Below, in pieces: positions 1-6,769 of a stretch of DNA of 26,240 nt. How positions within the stretch are numbered: the stretch's first letter is position 1; every line of letters starts with the position of its first letter. The notes beneath the pieces are model-generated. The model ran no database searches. It was not told where the DNA came from and was given only the letters and a program-made list of their open reading frames with translations. The stretch covers positions 1-26,240 of the forward strand of contig DATLFI010000115.1 in assembly GCA_035524895.1 (NCBI GenBank). Reading direction: 5' to 3'. This DNA is from DATLFI01 sp035524895 (GTDB taxonomy: Bacteria; Acidobacteriota; Thermoanaerobaculia; Multivoradales; Multivoraceae). The position numbers were made by a program, and so were the translations under genes.

Positions 1-304
1 TGGTGGTCGATCCAGAAAGAGGGACGATAGCGGAGTGGAACGATTGCCTGAGATGCACTGAGACTGCCATGGTAGCTGGCGGAGGCGAGGAGCGCGTGCC
101 TGCTGGTCGCGTGGAGCCTGCGGGCCACGCTCGCTCGACACTGACAACGGACGGCGATCGGCGAAGCAACGCCGCGAAACCGCCGACCTGGCGATCGGGT
201 TACGGAGTCTCCGCGCTTGCTCTGCGGGCCGACGGTTGCTGGCCAACCATCGCGCGCTGGCGAGATGGTTGAGCCGCGCCCGGCGCCGCGCTCGGACGGT
301 GCGG
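1..304. other. Non-coding stretch at the left edge
   Basis: I see no convincing gene here. The short open frames have arginine/proline-rich translations typical of GC-rich shadow frames and no credible ribosome binding site. The stretch lies downstream of the stop codon of the minus-strand gene that ends at 305. The only structure I can support is the stem-loop at 244-271. A gene entering from outside the window cannot be excluded, but nothing in the sequence supports one. Confidence 0.5.
244..271 (-). terminator. Possible stem-loop after the 305-1414 gene
   Basis: CAACCATC (244-251) is a perfect inverted match to GATGGTTG (264-271), giving an 8-bp stem with a 12-nt loop. It begins 33 bases past the TAG stop of the minus-strand gene. 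There is no run of T after it, so it could be a weak or factor-assisted terminator, or chance. A competing 5-bp stem (234-238 with 244-248) shares one arm. Confidence 0.25.
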
Positions 305-1414
305 CTAGTCGCGCTCGGGGGTCGCCTCGTCCCGTGCCTCGGCCTCGAGCAGGCGCGCGCCGCGCAGGATGCCTTCCATCGCGTAGTTGCCTTCGTGGCA
401 AGCGTACTCGTAGACGCGCTCCTCGCTCGCGCGCCACAGGTACTCGCCCGTCCACGGCTCGGTCCACACCGTCGGATCGTCGACCGTAAAGCGGTACAGC
501 ACGTCCCCGCCGACCTGCGGCGTGAAGCGCTCGACGACGTGGACGTTTTCCGAGGCACCGCGCATCGCCCCCTGAGGCAGGAAGTTGGTGGTGTCGACGA
601 TGAGCGTGTCGCCCTCCCACCAACCGATCGAGTCACCGAGCCAGAACCGCTGATCCGCCGGCGGGTGCTGCAAGCCCATGCGCACGATGCGCGCGTCGTG
701 GACCATCTCGATGAGGATCATCACGTGGTCCTCGGTCTGCACGATCCGCTTGAAGTTGTTGTAGAGGCTGGGATACGTCGGCGCGGCGCCGGTGAACCCG
801 AGCAGGCAACGCTCGGCGATGCCCAGCGACTCGGGGCCGTCGTATGGGCCCGGCCCTTCGAGCTTCAGCCACCACGCGGTCCCGTCGTTCGCGCGCCGCC
901 AGGAGGCGCGCGCCATCCGCTGCTGCCTCGTCGCCTCGGTCAGCGGCGGGATGCGGCCGTTGGGCGGCTCGATCACGATCGACGTCGGAAACTGGCCGTC
1001 GATGGCGAAGGCCTCGTTCCCGCGGTCGACCCAGAACCAGTTGTAGCCGCCGACGTTGCCCGCGCCGAAGCGGTTGCCACCGTCTTCGCTGTCCTCGAAG
1101 CCGACGACCGCGGCACCGCCCTCGGCTGGCGCCTCTCGGTCAGCGTCCGTCCGCCGGTTGGCCTTGTCGACGAGGGCGCGCTCGTTCTGTGCCAGCTCCC
1201 GGGCCTCCTCGAAAGTGAGGTAGGCCTTCTCGCCGAGCTCCACGGAACGCTCGAGCGGGGTCAAGGTGGCTGCGTCGTACGTCCCCGAAAGGTCAGGACG
1301 CCCGTCCGGCATGCGCGCAATCTGGTCGCGCTGCACGGCCAGGTCCTGGGCACCGAGCACGGTAGTAGCGACCACGACCAGGTAGGCCGGCAGGATCGCG
1401 GTTCCCATCCGCAT
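305..1414 (-). CDS. Secreted hypothetical protein with WEGDTLIVDTTNF motif
   Basis: This is a 369-residue protein of unknown function. The N-terminus reads MRMGTAILPAYLVVVATTVLGA followed by Q, a Sec signal peptide with a likely cleavage after LGA at about residue 22, so the product is periplasmic or secreted. The ATG at 1414 is preceded by an AGGAG-type ribosome binding site (ACAGGAGTCTCTGCG before the start). Residues 258-278 hold the block WLGDSIGWWEGDT followed by LIVDTTNF. I recognise this block from a large, uncharacterised family of secreted proteins common in Acidobacteria and marine proteobacteria, which often start with a 'P-D-G-R-P-D-L-S-G-T/x-Y/W' segment; here MPDGRPDLSGTYD is present near residue 34. 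Charged C-terminus EARDEATPERD. No catalytic motif is evident. It is monocistronic, and its 5' side faces the divergent 1846-2652 gene across 431 bases. Confidence 0.85.
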   Translation of the reverse strand: MRMGTAILPAYLVVVATTVLGAQDLAVQRDQIARMPDGRPDLSGTYDAATLTPLERSVELGEKAYLTFEEARELAQNERALVDKANRRTDADREAPAEGGAAVVGFEDSEDGGNRFGAGNVGGYNWFWVDRGNEAFAIDGQFPTSIVIEPPNGRIPPLTEATRQQRMARASWRRANDGTAWWLKLEGPGPYDGPESLGIAERCLLGFTGAAPTYPSLYNNFKRIVQTEDHVMILIEMVHDARIVRMGLQHPPADQRFWLGDSIGWWEGDTLIVDTTNFLPQGAMRGASENVHVVERFTPQVGGDVLYRFTVDDPTVWTEPWTGEYLWRASEERVYEYACHEGNYAMEGILRGARLLEAEARDEATPERD

Positions 1415-1845
1415 CGCAGAGACTCCTGTCAGAGTTTGCTGAGATCAGAAGCCTACAGGACTCCAGGACTCGTGTGGCGGGTGCCGGCGCCGGAGTGCGG
1501 GGGTGAGTCGGTCACATCGCTTCTACAATGTTGCTATAATCGCATCGCTTCCCCACTGCAGGGGTAGCCCGGTGTGCTCGACGCGTCCGGAAACCTTTGG
1601 CGTGCGAGGCGTCCTCGACGGCGAGACTCCCTCGGTCGCGCCCCTCTCGATCCAAGCCCATCTAGCCCAACAGAGTGCGGGCAGGCGGGGCCCTCAGCGG
1701 CCTGCGGCCCGCTGCTCTGTTTGGTTCTGGCTCGCGCGCGAGTCATTCCTCCGGATCTCGGAGCTCGACGTGCGCACCCCCCTCCCCGCGCTTGCCCTTG
1801 AACGGCCACCTCGCCAGCCTGCCAACCATCATCGAGGCCCATCCC
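1415..1845. other. Divergent intergenic region with a candidate promoter
   Basis: This stretch separates the minus-strand gene starting at 1414 from the plus-strand gene starting at 1846. No frame in it looks coding. It carries an AT-rich island around 1511-1552 that stands out from the GC-rich surroundings and contains an exact TATAAT. The remaining 300 bases up to the plus-strand start could be a long leader; I see no recognisable riboswitch in it. Confidence 0.5.
1511..1540 (+). promoter_or_regulatory. Candidate sigma-70-type promoter
   Basis: An exact TATAAT sits at 1535-1540. GTCACA at 1511-1516 matches four of six positions of TTGACA, with an 18-nt spacer. The nonamer CATCGCTTC occurs at 1515-1523 and again at 1543-1551, bracketing the -10 box with a 28-nt period, which could be an operator or chance. 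The promoter points to the secreted gene at 1846, about 300 bases downstream, a long distance. Confidence 0.4.
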
Positions 1846-2652
1846 ATGAACCGCATTCCCTCGACTCGCTCCTCTTGGAGCCTCCGCGGCGCGTGGCTCG
1901 CGACCGTGCTGCTCGGCTACAGCCTCGGCACACCGGCTCACGCGGGCACGGTCTACGTCGGGCTCGTGGTCGACATCGAGATCGGCGGCGTCTCCTATGC
2001 CACGCAGCTGCGGGTGACGAACACTTCGGACCGGCCGCTCTTCTTCGTCACGCGCTTCATTCCCACGGGCGAGGACGGCACGAAGCGGTCGAGCGCGGAC
2101 GCGACCGCGACGCCGATCGGAGTCTCTCCGGGGCAGACCTTCGTCTTCACGAACCTCACCAGGTCCTCCCCGACCGGCGGCATGCTGGAGATCACCGGCG
2201 ACGACGAGCTGTTCTTCACCGCCGTGCTGCTGCCACGGGTCGGCTCCGAGCTCGGGCTTGGCTCCGAGGCGCCCATCATCGGCTCGCAGCAGATAGTGCC
2301 GGCGGGTCAGGCCATCACGCTCCAGGGGCTGCGGCGCGACGCCGAACACGTCTCGAATCTGGCCCTGCTCAACCTGTCACAACAGGCCAACCACTGCACG
2401 GTCGACCTGTACGCCGCCGACGGAAGCTCGCTGATGAACCGCGCCGCGCTGGAGCTGGCCCCGCTCTCGCACAACTTCTGGCCCGACGCGCTTTCGATGG
2501 TTGGCGTCGCTCAGGCCAGCGAGGCCAGGTTCCAGATCACCTGCACTGCCGGCGCCTACGCCTTCGCGCAAACCGTGAACCTGTCGAGCGCCGCCGTTTC
2601 CACCATCCTGCGCTCGCCGAGCCTGCATTCGACACTGGCGCGTCCGCTGTGA
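1846..2652 (+). CDS. Secreted beta-rich hypothetical protein
   Basis: The 268-residue product has unknown function. I chose the ATG at 1846 because MNRIPSTRSSWSLRGA leads into a hydrophobic segment and a PAHAG signal-peptidase site at about residue 30; upstream in-frame codons translate to non-coding-like sequence. A modest CGAGG lies about 10 bases before the start. The mature part (TVYVGLVVDIEIGG, then YATQLRVTNTSDRPLFFVTRFIP) alternates hydrophobic and polar residues and ends in repeated short strands, suggesting an immunoglobulin-like or other beta-sandwich fold. Two cysteines (HCTVDLY and ITCTAG) may form a disulfide. Similar secreted proteins with 'N-T-S-D-R-P-L' adhesion-like segments are frequent in Acidobacteria-type genomes, but I cannot name the family. 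It appears monocistronic; the downstream region is a gene scar. Confidence 0.75.
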   Translation: MNRIPSTRSSWSLRGAWLATVLLGYSLGTPAHAGTVYVGLVVDIEIGGVSYATQLRVTNTSDRPLFFVTRFIPTGEDGTKRSSADATATPIGVSPGQTFVFTNLTRSSPTGGMLEITGDDELFFTAVLLPRVGSELGLGSEAPIIGSQQIVPAGQAITLQGLRRDAEHVSNLALLNLSQQANHCTVDLYAADGSSLMNRAALELAPLSHNFWPDALSMVGVAQASEARFQITCTAGAYAFAQTVNLSSAAVSTILRSPSLHSTLARPL

Positions 2653-3073
2653 GGGCGCCAGGAGCGACACCGAGGCCCGGACCAGCTCGCCCTCCTCGAG
2701 GTGGTAAAGGCGATCGCCCACCTGTACGGTAAAGCTCCGGGGAGCGGGCTCGACCGTGACCGCGATCGCACCGAGCGCGCCGTCGGCGAAAACTCTACGA
2801 CAGCCACATCGCGGAGGTGGCGCACTTCGGCCAGGCACGCAGGGTGATCACCGAGAACCGGCGCGATTTCCTGGCGCTCCTGCGCCACGGCGTCGTGGTC
2901 GAGACCGCCGCGGAGGCCGCGGCGGGCCTCGAGACAGACTCAAAGCCCCGAGACTGAGCGCGCTCGACGCTCCCTGCGAGCTCGTAAGCGCTCGACAGAC
3001 CGCCGTATCGGCGACATCATGCGCGACGGATGGCCGATGCCGGGTTCGACGACCCGTTGAAGAGGAGAGGAAG
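2653..3073. other. Intergenic scar with gene remnants
   Basis: This 421-base region has no intact gene. It contains the 3' remnant of a probable PIN-domain gene on the plus strand (2793-2957). Immediately beside it, on the minus strand at about 2655-2792, a frame reads VTVEPAPRSFTVQVGDRLYHL and so on; it looks protein-like but has no start, stop or family I can name. The last 30 bases hold the strong ribosome binding site of the next gene. Confidence 0.5.
2793..2957 (+). pseudogene. C-terminal remnant of a PIN-domain (VapC-like) toxin
   Basis: The plus-strand frame from 2793 to the TGA at 2955-2957 encodes 54 residues beginning LYDSHIAEVAHFGQARRVIT and continuing ENRRDFLALLRHG. This resembles the C-terminal part of PIN-domain ribonucleases of type II toxin-antitoxin systems, where an 'A-x-x-x-V-T-x-N-x-x-D-F' segment carries late acidic active-site residues. 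No start codon with a ribosome binding site precedes it in this frame, and the upstream half of the PIN fold (with the first catalytic Asp) is absent. I infer a truncated, non-functional toxin gene; no antitoxin gene is recognisable beside it. The assignment rests on motif resemblance only. Confidence 0.45.
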
Positions 3074-3829
3074 ATGAACGCTCGAACGGGCCGAGGAAGG
3101 CCCGACTTTCGCTGGCCTGGCTTCCGGTGCGCCGCTTGCGTCGCAGGCCTTACCGCGCTGCTCGTAACAGCGTCAGGACCGGCGCTCGGCGAGGGACGCA
3201 CCAGGACCGTCGCCATCTGCGTGACGAACTCGCTCGACGAGCCGATCACCTACGAGTATCGGTGGGGACTAGGTTCGTGGAGCTGGGATCGACTCGAGGT
3301 CGGCACCGAGGTCGAGCACCGACTCGAGGTCGACCCGCGCGCGGGCGTCCCGCAGCTGCAGGTCCGCTTTGGACGCTCATTCGGCGAGGGGGACATGCGA
3401 ACCGTGCTGCGGGCGACGCCCGTGTCGGACCAGCTCGAGTGCGAGCCGATCTTCGCCGCGCCGACTCCCGAGGAACTGGCGGCGCAGAGAGAGGCGCTGC
3501 TCCAAAGCGCCCATGAGCGGTGGCAGGACGCTGCGAGAGACGCCGACGGCGAGCTAGCCTCCGCGTTGGATCTCTACTTCGACGTCTCGCGCAAGGATCG
3601 AGCAATCGTGCGGGTGTGGAAGCTCGGAGACACCCGCGCTGTGGTGCTGGGGCGGATCTCGGAGCTGCGCAATGCCGCTCGCCCGGCGCCGGTCTCCCTC
3701 TGGGGCGAAGGCCGCTACCTGATCGAGATCTTCGACCATGTCGACGTCGAGAGGATCGAGAGCTTCGTGCTCGACGCCAAGGCGCTCCCCGAGATCACCT
3801 GGCTCAGGCCGCAGCTCGGCTCGCCCTGA
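3074..3829 (+). CDS. Secreted hypothetical protein with central coiled segment
   Basis: The product is 251 residues of unknown function. The ATG at 3074 follows a near-perfect ribosome binding site (AGAGGAGAGGAAG). Residues 1-40 form a long signal sequence: basic N-terminus, hydrophobic stretch AACVAGLTALLVTA, and a likely cleavage near GPALGEG. Residues about 45-125 look like a small beta domain with two cysteines (AICVTN and LECEP). Residues about 130-165 (PTPEELAAQREALLQSAHER) are charged and helical. The C-terminal part (RAIVRVWKLGDTRAVVLGRI, later GRYLIEIFDHVDVERIESF) looks like an alpha/beta domain. I do not recognise the family. A candidate lipoprotein gene begins 15 bases after its stop, so the two may be co-transcribed. 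Confidence 0.75.
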   Translation: MNARTGRGRPDFRWPGFRCAACVAGLTALLVTASGPALGEGRTRTVAICVTNSLDEPITYEYRWGLGSWSWDRLEVGTEVEHRLEVDPRAGVPQLQVRFGRSFGEGDMRTVLRATPVSDQLECEPIFAAPTPEELAAQREALLQSAHERWQDAARDADGELASALDLYFDVSRKDRAIVRVWKLGDTRAVVLGRISELRNAARPAPVSLWGEGRYLIEIFDHVDVERIESFVLDAKALPEITWLRPQLGSP

Positions 3830-3844
3830 CCGCCGAAGTCGCAG

Positions 3845-4015
3845 GTGCGAATTCGCTCGCCGCGTTGCGTCGTGCCGCTGCTGCTGATGCTCTCGGCGTG
3901 CGCCGAGGGAGCCCGAGACGGCGACGAGCTCGAACGCGACCAGGCCCGCGCTCCCGCGCCGGCTGTCGCCGCTGCGGAGATCCGAGCAGCGACACGTGCG
4001 GGCGACGGCGGCTGA
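3845..4015 (+). CDS. Candidate 56-residue lipoprotein
   Basis: A GTG at 3845 opens a 56-codon frame that ends at TGA 4013-4015. Residues 1-19 read VRIRSPRCVVPLLLMLSAC: a basic N-terminus, a short hydrophobic core and a canonical lipobox L16-S17-A18-C19, so the mature protein would start at Cys19 followed by AEGARDGDELERDQARAPAP. Third codon positions are overwhelmingly G or C, as in neighbouring genes. It starts 15 bases after the 3074-3829 gene and probably shares its transcript. The tail is Ala/Pro-rich and probably disordered, like many small lipoproteins. No strong ribosome binding site precedes the GTG (GAAGTCGCAG), so translational coupling is possible. A 5-bp stem-loop (4015-4027) directly follows, between two convergent genes. 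Function unknown. Confidence 0.5.
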   Translation: MRIRSPRCVVPLLLMLSACAEGARDGDELERDQARAPAPAVAAAEIRAATRAGDGG

Positions 4016-4044
4016 GCGGCAACCGCTACCCCCTCGAGCGCGGC

Positions 4045-4911
4045 CTACCACGCCTCCCTGTAGATCCGGACGTAATCGACGTAGAGGCGCTGTGGCGACA
4101 TGTCCTCGGCTGGACGATGCGGCGGATCGAACCAGCCGCCGACCGCGAGGTTGAGGATCAGGTAGAACGAGTGGCCGTGATCGAACGGCCAGTAGGCGGG
4201 ATCGTCGTTCGCCGGCTTCTCGATCGAAAAGAAGCGGATCCCGTCGACGAACCACTCGATCCGCTCGGGGCGCCACTGCACGGCGAACAGGTGCCACTCT
4301 CGGTGAAAGTCGCCGGACGGCAGCAGGAAGTTGCCGGCGACGATGCGGTTGCGCCCCGGATCGGGACCGCCGTGGATCGCGCCCGACGTCCAGTTGGGCA
4401 GCCGTCCCTTGCCCTCCATGATGTCGATCTCGCCGCAGGCGGGCCAGCCGACCTGGTCGATGTTGCCGCCCAGCAGCCAGAAGGCCGGCCAGGTGCCGAT
4501 GCCCTCGGGCAGCCTCATGCGAGCTTCGAAGCGGCCGTAGAGGAACTCGCGCTTGCCTTTGCTCTCGAGCCGCGCCGACGTGTAGTCGCGGTGCTCGTAC
4601 TCCTCTCGACGCGCCTCGATCACCAGCACACCGTCTTCCACCCAGGCGTTGGCGCCCGGAGCGCCATCCGTTCGATCGGTGTAGTACTGGAGCTCTTCGT
4701 TGTGGGGATCCGGTACGACCTCGACGGTCCAGCTCTCGGTGTCGATCGCTGACGCCTCGAACTCGTCGGCCCACACCAGCTCCCAGCCCTCGGATGGGCT
4801 CGGACCATCGGCACGCGGGCCGTCGCACGCGGCGCCGGCGACGACGATCGCCAGCGCCGTGGCGCCGAGACGTAGGGACTCGACGAGGGCCGGTGCGCAG
4901 GCGGTGGACAC
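4045..4911 (-). CDS. Glycoside hydrolase family 16 lipoprotein
   Basis: This is a predicted endo-acting beta-glucanase of family GH16 (laminarinase/lichenase/agarase clan), 288 residues from the GTG at 4911. The retaining catalytic signature is intact: E161-I-D163-I-M-E166 within GEIDIMEGKG (nucleophile E161, acid/base E166). Other family landmarks are WELVWADEF near the mature N-terminus, YTSARLESKGKREFLYGRFE, WPAFWLLG, and the C-terminal LYVDYVRIYRE strand. From GTG the N-terminus is a lipoprotein-type signal, LAIVVAGAAC, with Cys29 as the lipid anchor; residue -3 is Gly, which is unusual. An ATG at 4995 would add 28 arginine/proline-rich residues and overlap the upstream gene by 74 bases, so I prefer GTG, 10 bases after that gene's stop. 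It probably cleaves beta-1,3/1,4-linked polysaccharide at the cell surface or in the periplasm; substrate cannot be told from sequence. Confidence 0.9.
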   Translation of the reverse strand: MSTACAPALVESLRLGATALAIVVAGAACDGPRADGPSPSEGWELVWADEFEASAIDTESWTVEVVPDPHNEELQYYTDRTDGAPGANAWVEDGVLVIEARREEYEHRDYTSARLESKGKREFLYGRFEARMRLPEGIGTWPAFWLLGGNIDQVGWPACGEIDIMEGKGRLPNWTSGAIHGGPDPGRNRIVAGNFLLPSGDFHREWHLFAVQWRPERIEWFVDGIRFFSIEKPANDDPAYWPFDHGHSFYLILNLAVGGWFDPPHRPAEDMSPQRLYVDYVRIYREAW

Positions 4912-4921
4912 CGCGATCCGA

Positions 4922-6589
4922 TCAGGTGCCGGAGGCCTTCGGGGCCGCTGGCGCTTGGGTCTGCGGAACGCTCGCCGGATCGTTCGGGTCGGCATCGTCC
5001 TCCTTCTTCGGCGGGAACGGTGCCGTTTCGATCGGCGGCTGCGGGCGCAGCGGCCGTAGCGTGCGCCCGGCCAGCGCCGGATGGTCGGGAGGGATCTTGG
5101 TAGCGCGGAAGACCGCGTGCTTCTCGTCCTCTTCGACCGGGTGCGGCGGCGAGCCGTCGGCCATTCGCACCGCGCCCGAGTAGGGTGTCAGGTACTCCCA
5201 CACGATCTCGTCCTTCGGCGTCACCTCGAAGAAGCGACCGTTGTTGCCTTCGTCGATCAGCGTGTTGCCGTTGGGCAGCCGCTGCGCGCCCGAGATGAAG
5301 TTGCTGTGGAACGAAGTCTTGTCGGGGGCCTCGTAGACCCATACCGGCCCGGCGGGACCGAAGGCGCCTTGTGCGGGGACCACGTAGGCTTCCGAGGCGT
5401 CGCGCGGCGGCGTGATCTCGACTACGTTCGAGTATCCAGCTTCCTCGGTGCCGAGGCCGTTGTTGAAGACGAGCAGGTTTCCGGCCCCCGGCAGGCCGGG
5501 CGCGATCCAGTGCACGTCGTGCTGGGCGAAGAGGCGCTGCGGCGAATCGGCGCCGCGACCGTAGGCGTGCGGGTTGCCCCAGCGGTAGAGCAGGTCGCCG
5601 CCGCGTCCCCAACGGCCACCGCTCGAGCCCGCGGCCTCCTCGGTGGTGGTGCTGTGGTCGATGATCCAGATCTCGTTGAACCTGGGCACGCTGAGGGCGA
5701 TCTGGTCGAGCTCGGGGTTGTAGTGGATGGCGTTGGTGTGCATCAGGTCCGAACGGAGCGGCTCCGGCTCCGCGTCGTCCGCGACGTAGCCCAGCGCGCG
5801 CAGTCGAGCGATCTCGTCGTCCTCGCTCTCGCGCGGCCGCCGGTCGCCGTTGATGTCGATGCGGCCGAGGTGCTGGGCGGGGTCGCCGTAGTTGGGCAGG
5901 GCGGGATCCACGTTCTGGACCAGGTGGTCCCAGGAGTGCCACTCCCAGACGATGCGCGCGTCGTTCGGGGGCTGCGGCTCGAGCTCGATCACCATGTCCG
6001 GCCAGACTCCGGCGGGCGGCACGCGCTCCGGCTCACGGCCGGCGCGCTTCGCCTCGTCGGCGGTCTTCACCTCCCAGGCGATCGCCAGCACGTTGCCGTT
6101 CGGCAGCCGCTCGATGTCGTGGTGCGTCAAGTGCTGCTCGCTCGCGAACACGAAGTCCCAGACCACCTCTCCTTCCCAGGTGCGTTCGCGGATACGGCCG
6201 GCTTGGCCGCCGCCGCTGAAGACCGCGACATCGGGCTCGCGCTCGGTGCGCAGCAGGTTGCCGTTGTCGAGCAGGTAGACGCTGCCGGCCGGCGCGCGGT
6301 CGCTCGCCCACATGTGGACGACCTCGCCGGCCTGATCGATCAGGTAGGTCTTGTCCGAGATCAGCGGCGAGTAGAGGACGTAGCCGGGAGATGCCCCGCG
6401 CTCAGCGAGACGGAGGCCTCGAGACTCCGAGTCGACCGCCGTGACGGCTGCCGGCGGATCCTCCCGAGGCGGCGCGTCGCAACCGGCGAAGACCGTGGCG
6501 ACGAGTGCGATAGCGATCTGTATGCGAGCGACGCGGTCGCCAGCGGCGCGGACGAGCGTGCCGAACGGCACTTCATGCGGTGAGAGCAC
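4922..6589 (-). CDS. Aryl-sulfate sulfotransferase (ASST)-like lipoprotein
   Basis: The 555-residue product belongs to the ASST beta-propeller family. Characterised members move sulfate between phenolic compounds without PAPS, through a sulfo-histidine. Family landmarks visible here: HTNAIHYNPELDQIALSVPR (H284, N286, H289), the FAQHDVHW block (H357, D358), NLLVFNNG, and repeated LPNGNTL/LDNGNLL propeller strands. Residues 1-37 end in VFAGC, a lipoprotein signal with Cys37 as anchor. I chose the GTG at 6589 because GGAGG ends 5 bases before it; the TTG at 6601 overlaps that same site. D245-I-N-G-D-R-R-P-R-E-S-E256 matches an EF-hand calcium loop at positions 1, 3, 5 and 12. The C-terminal 60 residues are Pro/Asp-rich and probably disordered. 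It is followed 10 bases later by the GH16 gene, so the pair probably act together. ASST activity itself is inference. Confidence 0.85.
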   Translation of the reverse strand: MLSPHEVPFGTLVRAAGDRVARIQIAIALVATVFAGCDAPPREDPPAAVTAVDSESRGLRLAERGASPGYVLYSPLISDKTYLIDQAGEVVHMWASDRAPAGSVYLLDNGNLLRTEREPDVAVFSGGGQAGRIRERTWEGEVVWDFVFASEQHLTHHDIERLPNGNVLAIAWEVKTADEAKRAGREPERVPPAGVWPDMVIELEPQPPNDARIVWEWHSWDHLVQNVDPALPNYGDPAQHLGRIDINGDRRPRESEDDEIARLRALGYVADDAEPEPLRSDLMHTNAIHYNPELDQIALSVPRFNEIWIIDHSTTTEEAAGSSGGRWGRGGDLLYRWGNPHAYGRGADSPQRLFAQHDVHWIAPGLPGAGNLLVFNNGLGTEEAGYSNVVEITPPRDASEAYVVPAQGAFGPAGPVWVYEAPDKTSFHSNFISGAQRLPNGNTLIDEGNNGRFFEVTPKDEIVWEYLTPYSGAVRMADGSPPHPVEEDEKHAVFRATKIPPDHPALAGRTLRPLRPQPPIETAPFPPKKEDDADPNDPASVPQTQAPAAPKASGT

Positions 6590-6594
6590 GCGAA

Positions 6595-6599
6595 CCTCC
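6595..6599 (-). promoter_or_regulatory. Ribosome binding site deciding the ASST-like start
   Basis: GGAGG on the minus strand lies 5 bases upstream of the GTG at 6589. An earlier in-frame TTG (6601-6599) overlaps the site itself and so cannot be served by it. This supports GTG 6589 as the true start. Confidence 0.6.
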
Positions 6600-6769
6600 A
6601 AACTCTACGAGTGAATCGAGCGCCGGAGTGTAGCGCGCCGCCTCGCTAGGACCCTCCGGGCCGCGCTGCCGTGACGTTCCCTCAGAGGCTGAGCGTCTGA
6701 GCGATCTCTCGTTCGACACCGCGCGCGCGCCGCGCTCTCGTGCCCGACGCGCTGAGCACGTCGACATGC

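Noticed and set aside
236..1567. 443-codon plus-strand open frame
   Set aside because: Antisense shadow of the secreted hypothetical at 305-1414, which has a signal peptide, ribosome binding site and family motif; the plus-strand translation is Arg/Val/Asp-rich without any domain.
4912..4995. ATG at 4995 as start of the GH16 protein
   Set aside because: It would add an Arg/Pro-rich stretch ahead of the lipoprotein signal and overlap the upstream gene by 74 bases; the GTG at 4911 gives a normal signal. Still possible, as the GTG lacks a strong ribosome binding site.
5081..6583. 500-codon plus-strand open frame
   Set aside because: Lies wholly antisense to the ASST-like gene; long antisense frames are expected at this GC content, and no start signal or motif is present.
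6602..6769. Inverted repeat CTCAGA/TCTGAG (6681-6701) as a permease terminator
   Set aside because: Only 6 bp with a 9-nt loop and no T-tract; too weak to annotate.
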